Part shown: positions 21,076-31,393 of the stretch, one piece after another
How the letters are laid out: each line of letters begins with the position of its first letter
How positions within the stretch are numbered: position 1 is the stretch's first letter
Origin: Thiotrichaceae bacterium
GTDB taxonomy: Bacteria > Pseudomonadota > Gammaproteobacteria > Thiotrichales > Thiotrichaceae
Assembly (NCBI GenBank): GCA_026989335.1
Contig: JALSJN010000011.1
Coordinates: forward strand, 1 to 64,000
Reading direction: 5' to 3'
DNA: 64,000 bases
Translations under genes and position numbers: made by a program
The notes under the pieces: generated by a model
What the model saw: only the letters and a program-made list of their open reading frames with translations
Database searches by the model: none
What the model was told of the DNA's origin: nothing

Positions 21076-21624
21076 CTAAATAAAAACCCTTGTAACAACC
21101 ATTAATAAAATATTAATTCCTAAGATCGCTACCAAGGGTGATAAATCCATCATACCGATTAATGGCATAACTTTTCTAATCGGTCGTAAAACTGGGTTGG
21201 TTAAGCTATTTAATAACGGCGAAATCGGGTTACCGTGCGAGTTACCTATCCAGCTGGTAATGGCTTGAATAATTAAAGAGAACAGGTAAATATAGAGGAT
21301 TAATTTTAAAAGGTCGCCCACAGCATAAATTAATAATTCAGGAAAATGCAAACTACCTGTTTTTAATAATAATGTTAAGCCAAGTTTAATGACTGTTAGC
21401 AGAAATGCCAATACGACAGCGGAGCTATCAATCGACCCCATCGCAGGTACAAAACGACGTAATGGCACGAGTACTGGGCTGGTTATTTTGACTAAAAACT
21501 GTGAAAAAGGGTTATTAAAATCTGCGCGTACAAAGCCGAGCATCAAGCGAATCACGACTGCTGCAATATACAATGTAAAAATTGTATCAATTAAAAAAAC
21601 CGAAATATCTACGGCTAAGCCCAT
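21076..21624 (-). CDS. yggT: YggT family membrane protein
   Basis: Duplicated YGGT unit 'NPFSQFLVKITSPVLVPLRRFVP' / 'NPISPLLNSLTNPVLRPIRKVMP'. Confidence 0.9.
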   Translation of the reverse strand: MGLAVDISVFLIDTIFTLYIAAVVIRLMLGFVRADFNNPFSQFLVKITSPVLVPLRRFVPAMGSIDSSAVVLAFLLTVIKLGLTLLLKTGSLHFPELLIYAVGDLLKLILYIYLFSLIIQAITSWIGNSHGNPISPLLNSLTNPVLRPIRKVMPLIGMMDLSPLVAILGINILLMVVTRVFI

Positions 21625-21683
21625 TGTTGTCCCCTTTTTTATCTAGGCAAATCTGCCCTTTTAGTATTTTACTTAACGTTTAC

Positions 21684-22511
21684 TTAACCCTGACTTAACT
21701 CGATAGAGCGATCATTAGCAGCTTTTAACGCATCATCAAATAGCGTTAGTAATCCGCCTTCTATTAATACTTTCAAAGCAGCTTCTGTAGTGCCACCTTT
21801 TGAGGTTACTCGTTGGCGTAGGGTTGCAGCATCATCTTCACTTTCGAGTGCTAGCTTGGCAGCACCAAAGGCTGTTTGTAAGACTAATAAACGCGCATCT
21901 TTTTCATCTAGCCCTAGTTTTTGTGCAGATGCTTGCATGGCTTCCATCACTAAAAAGAAATAGGCTGGGCCGCTGCCTGATACTGCGGTGACAGCATTGA
22001 GTTTATCTTCATCGCCAAACCATAGCGTATTGCCAACCGACCTAAGAATGCTTTCAGCTAAGTTTCGTTGTTCTTCATTGGTGACTTGATTTGCGACTAG
22101 CCCCGTCATGCCTGATTGCACTAAAGCAGGTGTATTCGGCATACAACGAACAATAGCAAGGTCACAACCAAGCCATTGCTGCATGCTTTCGAGGGTAATC
22201 CCTGCTGCTACGGATATGAGCAACGGCTTTTTTTGCACGATACCTTGAGTCGTAAGCTTATCTTTGAAAGATTCACAGACCGTTTGTAAGACTTGTGGTT
22301 TAGTCGCGAAAACCACAATATCAGCGCCATCAATCGCGCTGGCATTATCACTAAAAGCGGTCACTTGGTGCCATGCGCTGGTGATTGCATTTCGTTGTGC
22401 TTCATTAGGATCTGCAATTCTAATAGTAAGTGCACTTTCACCTTGCACTAAACCAGAAATTAAAGCGCGGGTCATATTACCGGCACCAATAAATGTAATC
22501 GTTTTACTCAT
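21684..22511 (-). CDS. proC: Pyrroline-5-carboxylate reductase
   Basis: 'ITFIGAGNMTRALISGLV', 'CMPNTPALVQSGMTGL', 'AVSGSGPAYFFLVMEAM'. Confidence 0.96.
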   Translation of the reverse strand: MSKTITFIGAGNMTRALISGLVQGESALTIRIADPNEAQRNAITSAWHQVTAFSDNASAIDGADIVVFATKPQVLQTVCESFKDKLTTQGIVQKKPLLISVAAGITLESMQQWLGCDLAIVRCMPNTPALVQSGMTGLVANQVTNEEQRNLAESILRSVGNTLWFGDEDKLNAVTAVSGSGPAYFFLVMEAMQASAQKLGLDEKDARLLVLQTAFGAAKLALESEDDAATLRQRVTSKGGTTEAALKVLIEGGLLTLFDDALKAANDRSIELSQG

Positions 22512-22529
22512 ATGATGACTAACCTCGTG

Positions 22530-23213
22530 TTATTTGCGTGTACCAAAAATGCTCGTTCCTATGCGTATAATTGTAGCACCTTCTGCGATTGCTGCTTCAC
22601 TATCCGCACTCATTCCCATGGATAAAGTATCGAGCTGAAAAGCTTTTTTATTTAAGTCGTGTTTAAGTAAAGTTAGCTTAGAAAACGCCTCACGCTGTTT
22701 ATTCAAGTCAGCTTGTGGCGCAGGAATCGCCATTAAACCTCGTAGTTTAAGTTGTGGTAGTTTTATTATTTCAGTCGCTAGTGCCTCTACATTATTGGCT
22801 AATACTCCTGACTTACTGGCCTCATTACTAATGTTGACTTGTATACATACATTGATGGGAGGTAGTCCAGCTGGACGTTGCCGGTTTAAGCGCTCAGCAA
22901 CTTTAAGTCTGTCAATCGTGTGAACCCAGTCTACCGTCTCTGCAATCGGCTTTGTTTTATTTGATTGCAGTGGCCCAATAAAATGCCACTCAATGTTCAA
23001 ATGACTTAATTGTTGAGCTTTTTCTAAAAGTTCCTGTACATAATTTTCACCAAAGCTTTTTTGCCCTAAATTAAAAGCTTCTTCTATTTTCTGCATAGAA
23101 TGCCGTTTACTTACCGCAAGCAACTGAATTTCTTTTCTTTTTCTTTGGTAATGCTCGGCATATTTTGTAATGGATGCACCGACTGTCAGGAGGTTATCTG
23201 CTAAGTTGCTCAT
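22530..23213 (-). CDS. yggS: YggS family PLP homeostasis protein
   Basis: 'LLAVSKRHS','FGENYVQELLEKA','WHFIGPLQSNK','LSMGMSADSEAAI..GATIIRIGTSIFG'. Confidence 0.95.
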   Translation of the reverse strand: MSNLADNLLTVGASITKYAEHYQRKRKEIQLLAVSKRHSMQKIEEAFNLGQKSFGENYVQELLEKAQQLSHLNIEWHFIGPLQSNKTKPIAETVDWVHTIDRLKVAERLNRQRPAGLPPINVCIQVNISNEASKSGVLANNVEALATEIIKLPQLKLRGLMAIPAPQADLNKQREAFSKLTLLKHDLNKKAFQLDTLSMGMSADSEAAIAEGATIIRIGTSIFGTRK

Positions 23214-23305
23214 TTGTGATAAAGTTACCTGTAAGAATGAATCGAATTAAAAACGATTTAATGCAAATATAATTCAATAATAATAAAAATAAGAAGAATC
23301 GCATA

Positions 23306-24352
23306 ATGGATATTACACAATTACTCGCTTTCTCAGTAAAAAATGGCGCCTCTGATTTACATCTTTCAGCGGGCGAGCCTCCTCTAATACGTGTTGATGG
23401 TGATATGCGCCGCGTAAACATGCCTTCTATGGAGCATAAAGAAGTGCATAGCATGATTTATGACATCATGAATGACAAGCAGCGTAAAACCTATGAAGAA
23501 AACTGGGAGGCTGATTTCTCTTTTGAAATACCGGGTGTTGCCCGTTTTCGTGTTAACGCATTCAACCAAAATCGTGGATCAGCGGCTGTATTTCGTACTA
23601 TCCCGAGTAAGATTCTTTCCTTAGAAGATCTAGATGCACCGGCTATTTTTAAGAAAATTGCAGATAAACCGCGTGGGCTTGTATTGGTAACCGGGCCAAC
23701 AGGTTCAGGTAAATCTACCACACTGGCAGCCATGGTGGATTACAAAAATGATACCGACTATGGGCATATTTTAACCATTGAAGATCCGATAGAATTTGTT
23801 CACCATTCAAAGAAAAGTTTGGTGAATCAACGAGAAGTACATCGTGATACACAAAGCTTTGATAATGCCTTACGCTCAGCGTTACGTGAAGATCCTGATA
23901 CTATTTTAGTTGGTGAGATGCGTGATCTCGAAACGATACGCTTAGCATTAAGTGCTGCTGAAACAGGTCACTTAGTATTTGGTACATTGCATACAACCAG
24001 CGCACCTAAAACGATTGACCGTATCGTAGATGTATTTCCTGCGGCAGAAAAAGACATGGTCCGCTCAATGCTTTCTGAGTCACTTGAAGCGGTTATCTCT
24101 CAAACCTTGTTAAAACGTACTGGCGGCGGGCGAGTTGCAGCACATGAGATATTAATGGGAACACGTGCGGTTCGATCAATGATTCGTGAAAATAAAATAC
24201 CTCAAATGAAATCAGCACTTCAAACGGGTGCAGCAGATGGTATGCAAACGCTTGATCAAGGTCTGCAAAAATTAATGACTTTAGGACATATTACACCAGA
24301 GGTTGCTAAGAAGAAAGCAGATAATCCTGCAGCCTTGATGCAAAAAGCTTAA
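23306..24352 (+). CDS. pilT: Type IV pilus retraction ATPase PilT
   Basis: 'NGASDLHLSAGEPP', Walker A GPTGSGKST, 'AAETGHLVFGTLHTTSA'; divergent from yggS-proC-yggT as is common. Confidence 0.93.
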   Translation: MDITQLLAFSVKNGASDLHLSAGEPPLIRVDGDMRRVNMPSMEHKEVHSMIYDIMNDKQRKTYEENWEADFSFEIPGVARFRVNAFNQNRGSAAVFRTIPSKILSLEDLDAPAIFKKIADKPRGLVLVTGPTGSGKSTTLAAMVDYKNDTDYGHILTIEDPIEFVHHSKKSLVNQREVHRDTQSFDNALRSALREDPDTILVGEMRDLETIRLALSAAETGHLVFGTLHTTSAPKTIDRIVDVFPAAEKDMVRSMLSESLEAVISQTLLKRTGGGRVAAHEILMGTRAVRSMIRENKIPQMKSALQTGAADGMQTLDQGLQKLMTLGHITPEVAKKKADNPAALMQKA

Positions 24353-24399
24353 AACTAATTTTACGAAAATAATAATATCAATAATAAAGAAGAATAAAA

Positions 24400-25551
24400 A
24401 TGGATAAAGACAGTGCAATTAACTATGTTCATCAATTATTAGGCGCGGTGCTAGATAAAGGTGCTTCAGACCTTTTTATCACAATGGGGGCAGCACCTTC
24501 CGTTAAAATAAGTGGCTTGATGAAACCCTTGGCGGATAAAAAACTGGATGCAGATCAAGCGAATTTTTTAGTGCGATCGATCATGAACGACAAACAATTA
24601 AAAGAATTTGAAGAGCATATGGAAACTAACTTTGCCCTTAGCTTACCGGGGAAGGCGCGCTTTCGTGTTAATACTTTTACCCAGCGCGGTAATTCTGGCA
24701 TGGTGCTTCGTCATATACCTGACTATATCCCTAGCTTTAAAGAACTCATTTTACCACCTGTATTAAAAGATATTACGATGACCAAGCGTGGTCTTATTAT
24801 TATGGTTGGGGCGACAGGCTCAGGTAAATCAACCAGCTTAGCTTCAATGATTGATTACCGTAATGAAAACTCCGAAGGTCACATCGTTACTATTGAAGAT
24901 CCTATTGAGTTTACTCATGAACACAAAGGCTGCTTAGTTACGCAACGCGAAGTTGGTGTCGATACAAATGGTTACGAAATAGCCATGAAGAACACTTTGC
25001 GACAAGCACCTGATGTGATTTTATTGGGTGAGGTACGTGATAGAGAGACCATGGAGTATGCGATTAACTATGCTGAAACAGGTCACCTATGCTTAACTAC
25101 ATTACATGCAAACAGTACCAACCAAGCGATTGATCGTATTATAAACTTCTTCCCTGAAGAGCGTCGTGATCAATTGTTGATGGACTTATCGCTCAACTTA
25201 AAAGCAGTGGTTTCACAACGCTTAGTAAAAAGAGATAAAAAAGAAGGGCGTTTGCCAGCAGTAGAGATCATGCTAAATACACCGATGATGGCTGACTTAA
25301 TTCATAAAGGTGATGTCTCTGGTATGAAAGAACTTATAGCGAAGTCAAATGACCTCGGTATGTGTACTTTTGATCAGGCACTTTTCCGCCTTATTGACGC
25401 AAAAATGATTTCGGTACAAGAAGGTTTGCGTAACGCTGACTCTATCAATGACTTGCGTCTGCAGTTAAAACTGAATAGTCGGCATTCAAAGAAAGGTGAT
25501 TTCTTTAAAGGAACAGATACTCTTTCGATAGAAAGTATTGAAGAACTATAA
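24400..25551 (+). CDS. PilT/PilU family twitching motility ATPase (paralog 2)
   Basis: Walker A GATGSGKST, 'EDPIEFTHEHKGCLVTQREVG', 'AETGHLCLTTLHANSTNQ'. Confidence 0.9.
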   Translation: MDKDSAINYVHQLLGAVLDKGASDLFITMGAAPSVKISGLMKPLADKKLDADQANFLVRSIMNDKQLKEFEEHMETNFALSLPGKARFRVNTFTQRGNSGMVLRHIPDYIPSFKELILPPVLKDITMTKRGLIIMVGATGSGKSTSLASMIDYRNENSEGHIVTIEDPIEFTHEHKGCLVTQREVGVDTNGYEIAMKNTLRQAPDVILLGEVRDRETMEYAINYAETGHLCLTTLHANSTNQAIDRIINFFPEERRDQLLMDLSLNLKAVVSQRLVKRDKKEGRLPAVEIMLNTPMMADLIHKGDVSGMKELIAKSNDLGMCTFDQALFRLIDAKMISVQEGLRNADSINDLRLQLKLNSRHSKKGDFFKGTDTLSIESIEEL

Positions 25552-25654
25552 CCACATTGAGTCCTTTGCATGGATTATTAGATTAAGGCGAAAAATAAGC
25601 GAACAATTCGTATAAATGGTCTCACATAATAATAAAATAAAAGAAGTATAAAAA

Positions 25655-26782
25655 ATGAAAATTACACCTTACCTTGAAGCTATGGTCAAAAAAGATGCTT
25701 CTGACCTTTATTTAACTACAGGCGCTCATGCTTACCTCAAAATTATGGGTGAGTTTGTAGCTATATCTAAAGACAAGCTAATGCCAGGGATTATTGCAGC
25801 ATTTACAAAAGATTTATTGTCTGATAAAGAATGGGAGGTCTTTAAACGAACTAGAGAAATGAATAAAGGTATTTCTGTTTCAAACCTAGGTCGATACCGA
25901 GTTAACTTCTATTTTCAACGTGGCGAAGTCTCGATGGTTATTCGTTATGTTCGTTCAGATATTCTCCCCCCTGAAAAGCTGGGTCTTCCCGAAATTTTAA
26001 AAAGCTTGGTGATGAAAAAAGAAGGTTTATTCTTATTTGTAGGCTCTACAGGTGCGGGTAAATCAACTTCAATGGCATCATTGATTCAATACCGTAATGA
26101 AAGAAAAACAGGGCATATCATTACCATAGAAGACCCGATAGAATTTACCTACCGCCATGATAAATCGATTATCGGTCAACGCGAAGTTGGTTTTGATACC
26201 CTATCCTATGAAAATGCTATGCGTGAAGCTATGCGTGAAGCACCAGACGTAATTATGGTTGGTGAGATTCGAAGTTCGGTAACTGCAGAGGCAGCGATGG
26301 GCTTTGCGGATACAGGTCATCTAATCATGAGTACTTTGCATGCTACGAGTACGATTCAAGCGTTAGAACGCTTAATGTATTTATTACCTTCTGAGCAAAA
26401 AGAGCGCGTACTCATGGATTTATCCCTGAATATTAGAGCTATTATAGCTCAGCGTCTTATTCCTGGTGTTGATGGGCGTTATGTTTTAGCCACAGAAGTC
26501 CTTGTTAATACGCCTTTCACAGCAGAAGTTATTCGCAAAGGAAACCTTCAAGGTTTAAAAGACATTATTGAAAAAGGTGCTGTGGATGGCATGCATACCT
26601 TTGACCAATCTTTGGCAGAACTGTACAAAAACAATAAAATTACCCGCAATGAAGCGTTGGAAAATGCCACCTCTAAAAATAACCTAGAATGGATGCTTAA
26701 CTTCAATGAAGAAGGGGAGGAAAAAACGAGTACGCTGAGCGCGCCTTCCATGGGAAAAAACACACTTCCTGATTTAGTTTAG
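25655..26782 (+). CDS. PilT/PilU family twitching motility ATPase (paralog 3)
   Basis: Walker A GSTGAGKST, 'EDPIEFTYRHDKSIIGQREVGFDT', 'ADTGHLIMSTLHATST'. Confidence 0.9.
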   Translation: MKITPYLEAMVKKDASDLYLTTGAHAYLKIMGEFVAISKDKLMPGIIAAFTKDLLSDKEWEVFKRTREMNKGISVSNLGRYRVNFYFQRGEVSMVIRYVRSDILPPEKLGLPEILKSLVMKKEGLFLFVGSTGAGKSTSMASLIQYRNERKTGHIITIEDPIEFTYRHDKSIIGQREVGFDTLSYENAMREAMREAPDVIMVGEIRSSVTAEAAMGFADTGHLIMSTLHATSTIQALERLMYLLPSEQKERVLMDLSLNIRAIIAQRLIPGVDGRYVLATEVLVNTPFTAEVIRKGNLQGLKDIIEKGAVDGMHTFDQSLAELYKNNKITRNEALENATSKNNLEWMLNFNEEGEEKTSTLSAPSMGKNTLPDLV

Positions 26783-26868
26783 TGAGCTTCCCATCTGCGA
26801 TAGCAGGTGGTGAACTCAATTAATCTTGGTTTTGTACTACGGTTTTAGTAAATACGTTGCTGCAACGA

Positions 26869-26937
26869 ACATCGGTACTTCCTTGCGGAAGTGTGCAGCG
26901 ATGTACTTTTTGGCTCTTGTGGAGCTTAAAAAGCAAT
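26869..26937. terminator. Structured convergent-gene terminator region
   Basis: ACTTCC-TTGC-GGAAGT inside ACATCG..CGATGT, followed by TTTTTgGCTCttgtgGAGCttAAAAA. Confidence 0.5.
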
Positions 26938-28422
26938 CCTCTGCCACTCTCCAGGGCCAGTCTTATGTACAGACTCACCCTTGCTATCCACTGCAACAGT
27001 AACTGGCATATCCTTTACTTCAAATTCATAAATCGCTTCCATTCCCATCTCAGGAAATGCTAGTACTTTTGCACCAATAATTGCTTTTGAGACTAAGTAA
27101 GCTGACCCACCAACAGCCACCAGATACGCGGACTGGTGCTTTTTAATGCTTTCAATGGCTGTATCACCGCGCTCTGCCTTGCCTATCATTCCAAATAAGC
27201 CTGTTTGCGATAAAATTTGCTCGGTAAATTTATCCATACGTGTTGCTGTGGTCGGGCCTGCGGGTCCCATGACTTCATCCCTTACGGGGTCAACAGGGCC
27301 GACGTAATAAATAAAACGTCCTCTTAAATCTACAGGTAGCTGTTCGCCTTTATCTAAAATTTCTACAATGCGTTTATGTGCGGCATCTCGGCCTGTAAGA
27401 ATCTTTCCTGAAAGCAGTAATATTTCTCCGGGTTTCCAACGTTTAATATCGTCCTTTGTAACGTTATCTAAGTTAACGCGCTGTGCATTATCAGCAGGGG
27501 TATAAACCAAGTTAGGCCATGCGGATAAGTCTGGCGCCGTTTGTAATGCGGGTCCGGTGCCATCAAGTGTAAAGTGGGTATGGCGTGTTGCCGCGCAGTT
27601 AGGAATCATACAAACAGGTAGTGAGGCTGCATGCGTTGGGTAGTCCTTTATTTTTATATCAAGCACGGTCGTTAAGCCACCTAAACCTTGCGCGCCAATA
27701 CCAAGTTGATTGACTTTATCCATGATTTCTAGGCGTAGTTCTTCAATACGGTTTTTAGCACCACGCTCACGTAGCTCATGAATATCAATCGATTCCATTA
27801 ACGATTCTTTGGCCAGTAATGCGGCTTTTTCAGCAGTTCCGCCGATACCAATACCTAGCATTCCCGGCGGACACCAGCCCGCACCCATCGTAGGCAAGGT
27901 TTTTAAAACCCAGTCAACAATACTATCGCTTGGGTTTAGCATTACCAGTTTTGCTTTGTTTTCAGAGCCGCCACCCTTTGCGGCTATTTGTACCTCAACC
28001 GTGTTTCCTGGTACAACGCTCATATGAATAACGGCTGGGGTATTGTCTTTAGTATTGATTCGTGCCCCGGCGGGTTCAGTAAGAATTGAGGCACGCAGTA
28101 CGTTATCAGGGTGAAGGTAGGCACGCCTGACCCCTTCGTTTACCATCTCATCAACACTCAACTCGCTATTCCAGCTTACTTGCATGCCGATTTTTAAAAA
28201 TACGGTGACGATGCCTGTATCTTGGCAGATAGGTCGTTTACCTTCCGCACACATTCGTGAGTTGACGAGTATTTGTAGCATCGCATCTTTGGCTGCAGGC
28301 GCTTTCTCACGCTTCCAAGCCTCGTGCATCGCTTTTATAAAGTCTTCAGGGTGATAGTAAGAAATAAACTGTAACGCATCTGCGATACTTTCAATAAAAT
28401 CAGTTTGTTTAATGATAGTCAT
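26926..28422 (-). CDS. Class I (Fe-S) fumarate hydratase
   Basis: 'CQDTGIVTVFLKIG', 'MLGIGIGGTAEKAALLAKESLM', 'GPTTATRMD'; N-terminal and C-terminal halves fused. Confidence 0.93.
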   Translation of the reverse strand: MTIIKQTDFIESIADALQFISYYHPEDFIKAMHEAWKREKAPAAKDAMLQILVNSRMCAEGKRPICQDTGIVTVFLKIGMQVSWNSELSVDEMVNEGVRRAYLHPDNVLRASILTEPAGARINTKDNTPAVIHMSVVPGNTVEVQIAAKGGGSENKAKLVMLNPSDSIVDWVLKTLPTMGAGWCPPGMLGIGIGGTAEKAALLAKESLMESIDIHELRERGAKNRIEELRLEIMDKVNQLGIGAQGLGGLTTVLDIKIKDYPTHAASLPVCMIPNCAATRHTHFTLDGTGPALQTAPDLSAWPNLVYTPADNAQRVNLDNVTKDDIKRWKPGEILLLSGKILTGRDAAHKRIVEILDKGEQLPVDLRGRFIYYVGPVDPVRDEVMGPAGPTTATRMDKFTEQILSQTGLFGMIGKAERGDTAIESIKKHQSAYLVAVGGSAYLVSKAIIGAKVLAFPEMGMEAIYEFEVKDMPVTVAVDSKGESVHKTGPGEWQRIAF

Positions 28423-28497
28423 TTTTCCTACCTAATTTTCAAATGGTATTTTTCTATTATACAGTCTAGTGCAGTTTAATCAGGGAATAGTGTCAAC

Positions 28498-29118
28498 GTG
28501 TCCTTCATACTTAGTGTTTATGCATTAAAAGTACTGTGTGATTACTTTACGCGTATTTTTATTAAGGGTGATTTCAAGCTTAGTGAAAAAAACAATTTCA
28601 CTCAGATGATTACGATTTTTGCATTAACCATGGTTGCGGTTGGTCTAGCAGCTCCTGGTGCGATGAGTCATCATAAAGAAATCAATGCGATTGGCATGTT
28701 TTCATCTATATTCTTCTTATCAATTGCAGTCATTTTGATGGTAATTAAAATGACAACTGCCTTCAAATCTACCCTTGAGCACGGTGTAGATAAAGCAACC
28801 AGCGCGAGTCTTTGGATGATGGTACCTATCTTAACGTTAATGGGTATAACGGTTATTCGCTTATCAATGGGGTTACATCATGGCTTTGAAGCAACGTTAT
28901 CGAAACCTTCCTTCTTTATCATGACATCAGTGGTTATTTCACTGCAAATGTTTATCGGTTTGATTGGTTACAAGGTGATGAAAGCTGTGGGTTACTTCCG
29001 CGATCATAGTCAGGGTGATGACGCTAATGCAGGTAGCTTTGCGTTAATCTGCCCAGATGTTGCTTTTTTTGTATTCGGCATGTTCTTTTTAACTTTCGGC
29101 TGGTACATAACGGCATGA
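28498..29118 (+). CDS. Multi-pass membrane protein of unknown function (GTG start, or ATG near 28606)
   Basis: Several hydrophobic segments; no family recognised. Confidence 0.55.
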   Translation: MSFILSVYALKVLCDYFTRIFIKGDFKLSEKNNFTQMITIFALTMVAVGLAAPGAMSHHKEINAIGMFSSIFFLSIAVILMVIKMTTAFKSTLEHGVDKATSASLWMMVPILTLMGITVIRLSMGLHHGFEATLSKPSFFIMTSVVISLQMFIGLIGYKVMKAVGYFRDHSQGDDANAGSFALICPDVAFFVFGMFFLTFGWYITA

Positions 29119-29397
29119 GTACGTCGCCCAAAGAAATGCGTATCGCCACCAATTTTCTCATAAAGCCCTGAGCGTTTTAACACCTCCTCGACTTTGTGCT
29201 TAGCGCGCGTGATGTAAAACTCAATACCTGCCTCTTTTAGACGGCTGGTCATATGGACTAGCATTTCCTCACCCGTCACATCAATCTGCTCTACCGCTTC
29301 AATATCTAATACTAAAACGTTTAGTTTTGGCTTGTCGGCAACCGCATTTAATAATTTGTGTTCTAAATAGCCCGCATTAGCAAGGTATAAATCGCCG
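29119..29397 (-). pseudogene. Truncated STAS domain of a SulP family sulfate permease
   Basis: '[96 protein letters not shown]' without TM domain or start. Confidence 0.75.
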
Positions 29398-29405
29398 TGG
29401 CCTTT

Positions 29406-29576
29406 ATGGATCTATCACGTATTGAAGGAATAATTCCTGCCTTAGAAAGCGCGCATGCCGTTGCTTATGCCATGAAAATAGAGCCTGATATGGATAGTGA
29501 TAAAACAATTCTTATCAACTTATCAGGCCGTGGTGATAAGGATGCTGACCTTGTGGTAGAAAGGCTTTCTTTATAG
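29406..29576 (+). pseudogene. C-terminal fragment of tryptophan synthase beta chain (TrpB)
   Basis: [56 protein letters not shown]: TrpB C-terminal signatures '[12 protein letters not shown]' and 'NLSGRGDKD'. Confidence 0.82.
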
Positions 29577-29630
29577 TCTCGAAGCATTATCTTGTATAAA
29601 GTTGCTGATAGTACCCTCGAAAATAATCTA

Positions 29631-30473
29631 TTATTGAGGCTTGCCAAAATTTTGTGTCCAATAATGTATGTACTCTGAGCTGCTATTTTTAGCCAGCGCC
29701 ATCCCGACTTGAGTCATGTTGGGGTCCATAAGGTTTTGGCAATGGGCGGGGCTCTCTATCCAGCTATCCATCGCCTCTTCAGGGGTGTCTCTGCTTGTAC
29801 CAACGGAGATGTTTTCTGAGATCCATGACCATTGATAATCATAGGTTGCAACACGCTCACGCATTGTACTTTTTTTGTTGAGTGCGTAGCCGCTCCAATC
29901 TGTAGTGGTGCCTGAGCCATCATGAGAAAAAGTATTACTGTTAGCCAAATCTTGGCTGTGCTCATAAGCTGTTTTATAGAGTTTGTCATTCCATGTAACA
30001 GCAGCTACAGCAGGAAAATTTCCTCTATCACCACAGACTCTTGCTTCGGCTCTTGCTTCATTGATAAGAAAAAGGTAATTCGCTTTATCTGCTTCTGAAA
30101 GGGTGGGAATGATCTGCTGTGTATTTGATACCTGAATGATGGAGACCGTTCGAATAGCTTCTATAGCACCATTTCCCGCTGCATCAAAAACATTATAGGT
30201 AATCGTAAAGGTTGTTCCAATATCAGTGTTGGTATCAACTGTCTCTCCTGAAATTACAATATTGTTTGTCAAGTTGCCATCAATATTATCAACAGCGGTT
30301 GCGCCTGCTTCTGTGTAGTTAGCACCTTGGATAATATGAACATTGTTAAGACCATTAAGCGTAATGACTGGAGCCGTAGTATCGGATGAATTATTGCCAG
30401 AGCCACAGGCAGTGAGAAAGGCTATTGAAAATAATATCCAGCAACGGTAAATTAGCTGTTTCTGTATTTGCAT
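29631..30473 (-). CDS. Lipoprotein with DUF5011 Ig-like domain and CAP/SCP (PR-1-like) domain
   Basis: Lipobox 'LTACGSG'; 'ANYTEAGATAVDNIDGNLT'; CAP motifs 'HSQDLANSNTFSHDG','SENISVG','MDSWIESPAHCQNLMDPNMTQVGMALA'. Confidence 0.9.
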   Translation of the reverse strand: MQIQKQLIYRCWILFSIAFLTACGSGNNSSDTTAPVITLNGLNNVHIIQGANYTEAGATAVDNIDGNLTNNIVISGETVDTNTDIGTTFTITYNVFDAAGNGAIEAIRTVSIIQVSNTQQIIPTLSEADKANYLFLINEARAEARVCGDRGNFPAVAAVTWNDKLYKTAYEHSQDLANSNTFSHDGSGTTTDWSGYALNKKSTMRERVATYDYQWSWISENISVGTSRDTPEEAMDSWIESPAHCQNLMDPNMTQVGMALAKNSSSEYIHYWTQNFGKPQ

Positions 30474-30573
30474 GCTATTCCTTTTTTAGATAATCTTTTC
30501 ATTTATAATAGGTTGTATGCTTGCTAATAATCAAGTCTAGCTGATGCACGGTTATTTTTAAAATGGAGATTAT

Positions 30574-31297
30574 ATGCAACCGAACAATAAGAACGGATCG
30601 TTACTGTTAGGGTTTTTTATCTTTTTAGGCCTTGCAACCTTGGGTTATCTGCTGGCAAAATCAGCAATTGACTACAAGCAACTAGCATCGAAGTGTTACA
30701 GTTAAAGGCTTATCAGAGCACGAATACAATGCTGATATTGTTATTTGGCCGATTCAGTTTACCTTGGCAGGTAATGATTTGAATTTGCTGTATCAATCAA
30801 TTGATAAAAATGTTGCTACAATCAAACAGTTTTTTATTCAGAACGGTATTGGTGAGGGTGAGATAACCATCGCTGTTCCCTCAATAACCGATAAATCACT
30901 TAACCAATATAACAATAGCAATAACCAGCCCGAGTTTCGCTTTTATGCGAAACAAGCGATTACCGTTTATTCAAAAAATGTTAAAAGTGTGCGCGCTGTG
31001 ATGACTAAACTTGCTCAGTTAGGAAAACAGGGAATTGTATTTTCTCAAGAGGGTTATGAATTAGCGACAGAGTATATTTTTACTAAACTGAATGAAATTA
31101 AGCCAAAAATGATAGAAGAGGCGACCAGAAAGGCACGTGAAGTCGCTGAAAAATTTGCTACAGACTCAAAAAGTAAGTTAGGTAAAATAAAACGCGCTTC
31201 ACAAGGGCGCTTTAGCATTAGTGAACGTGATAAGAATAATCCGCATATTAAGCAGGTTCGTGTGGTTTCAACGGTTGAATATTATTTATCCGACTAA
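30574..31297 (+). pseudogene. SIMPL (DUF541) domain protein split by a frameshift near 30685-30690
   Basis: N-terminal MQPNNKNGSLLLGFFIFLGLATLGYLLAKSAIDYKQL.. in frame 1; continuation RSVTVKGLSEHEYNADIVIWPIQFTLAGNDL.. from 30689 in frame 2. Confidence 0.75.
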
Positions 31298-31393
31298 TTT
31301 CAACTATTCAAATTAAAAACTTTTAATATCAGATGTTTTCGATTGTCTTCCGTGGCAAAATTATCTTTTATCTTCCTCTAGAATAAGTCAATT

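Noticed and set aside
26876-26891. ACTTCC-TTGC-GGAAGT hairpin as a mobile element end
   Set aside because: Location between convergent genes and neighbouring T/A tracts fit a terminator
30675-30705. Programmed frameshifting in the SIMPL gene
   Set aside because: No slippery heptamer or strong downstream pseudoknot visible; simple mutation or sequencing error is more likely
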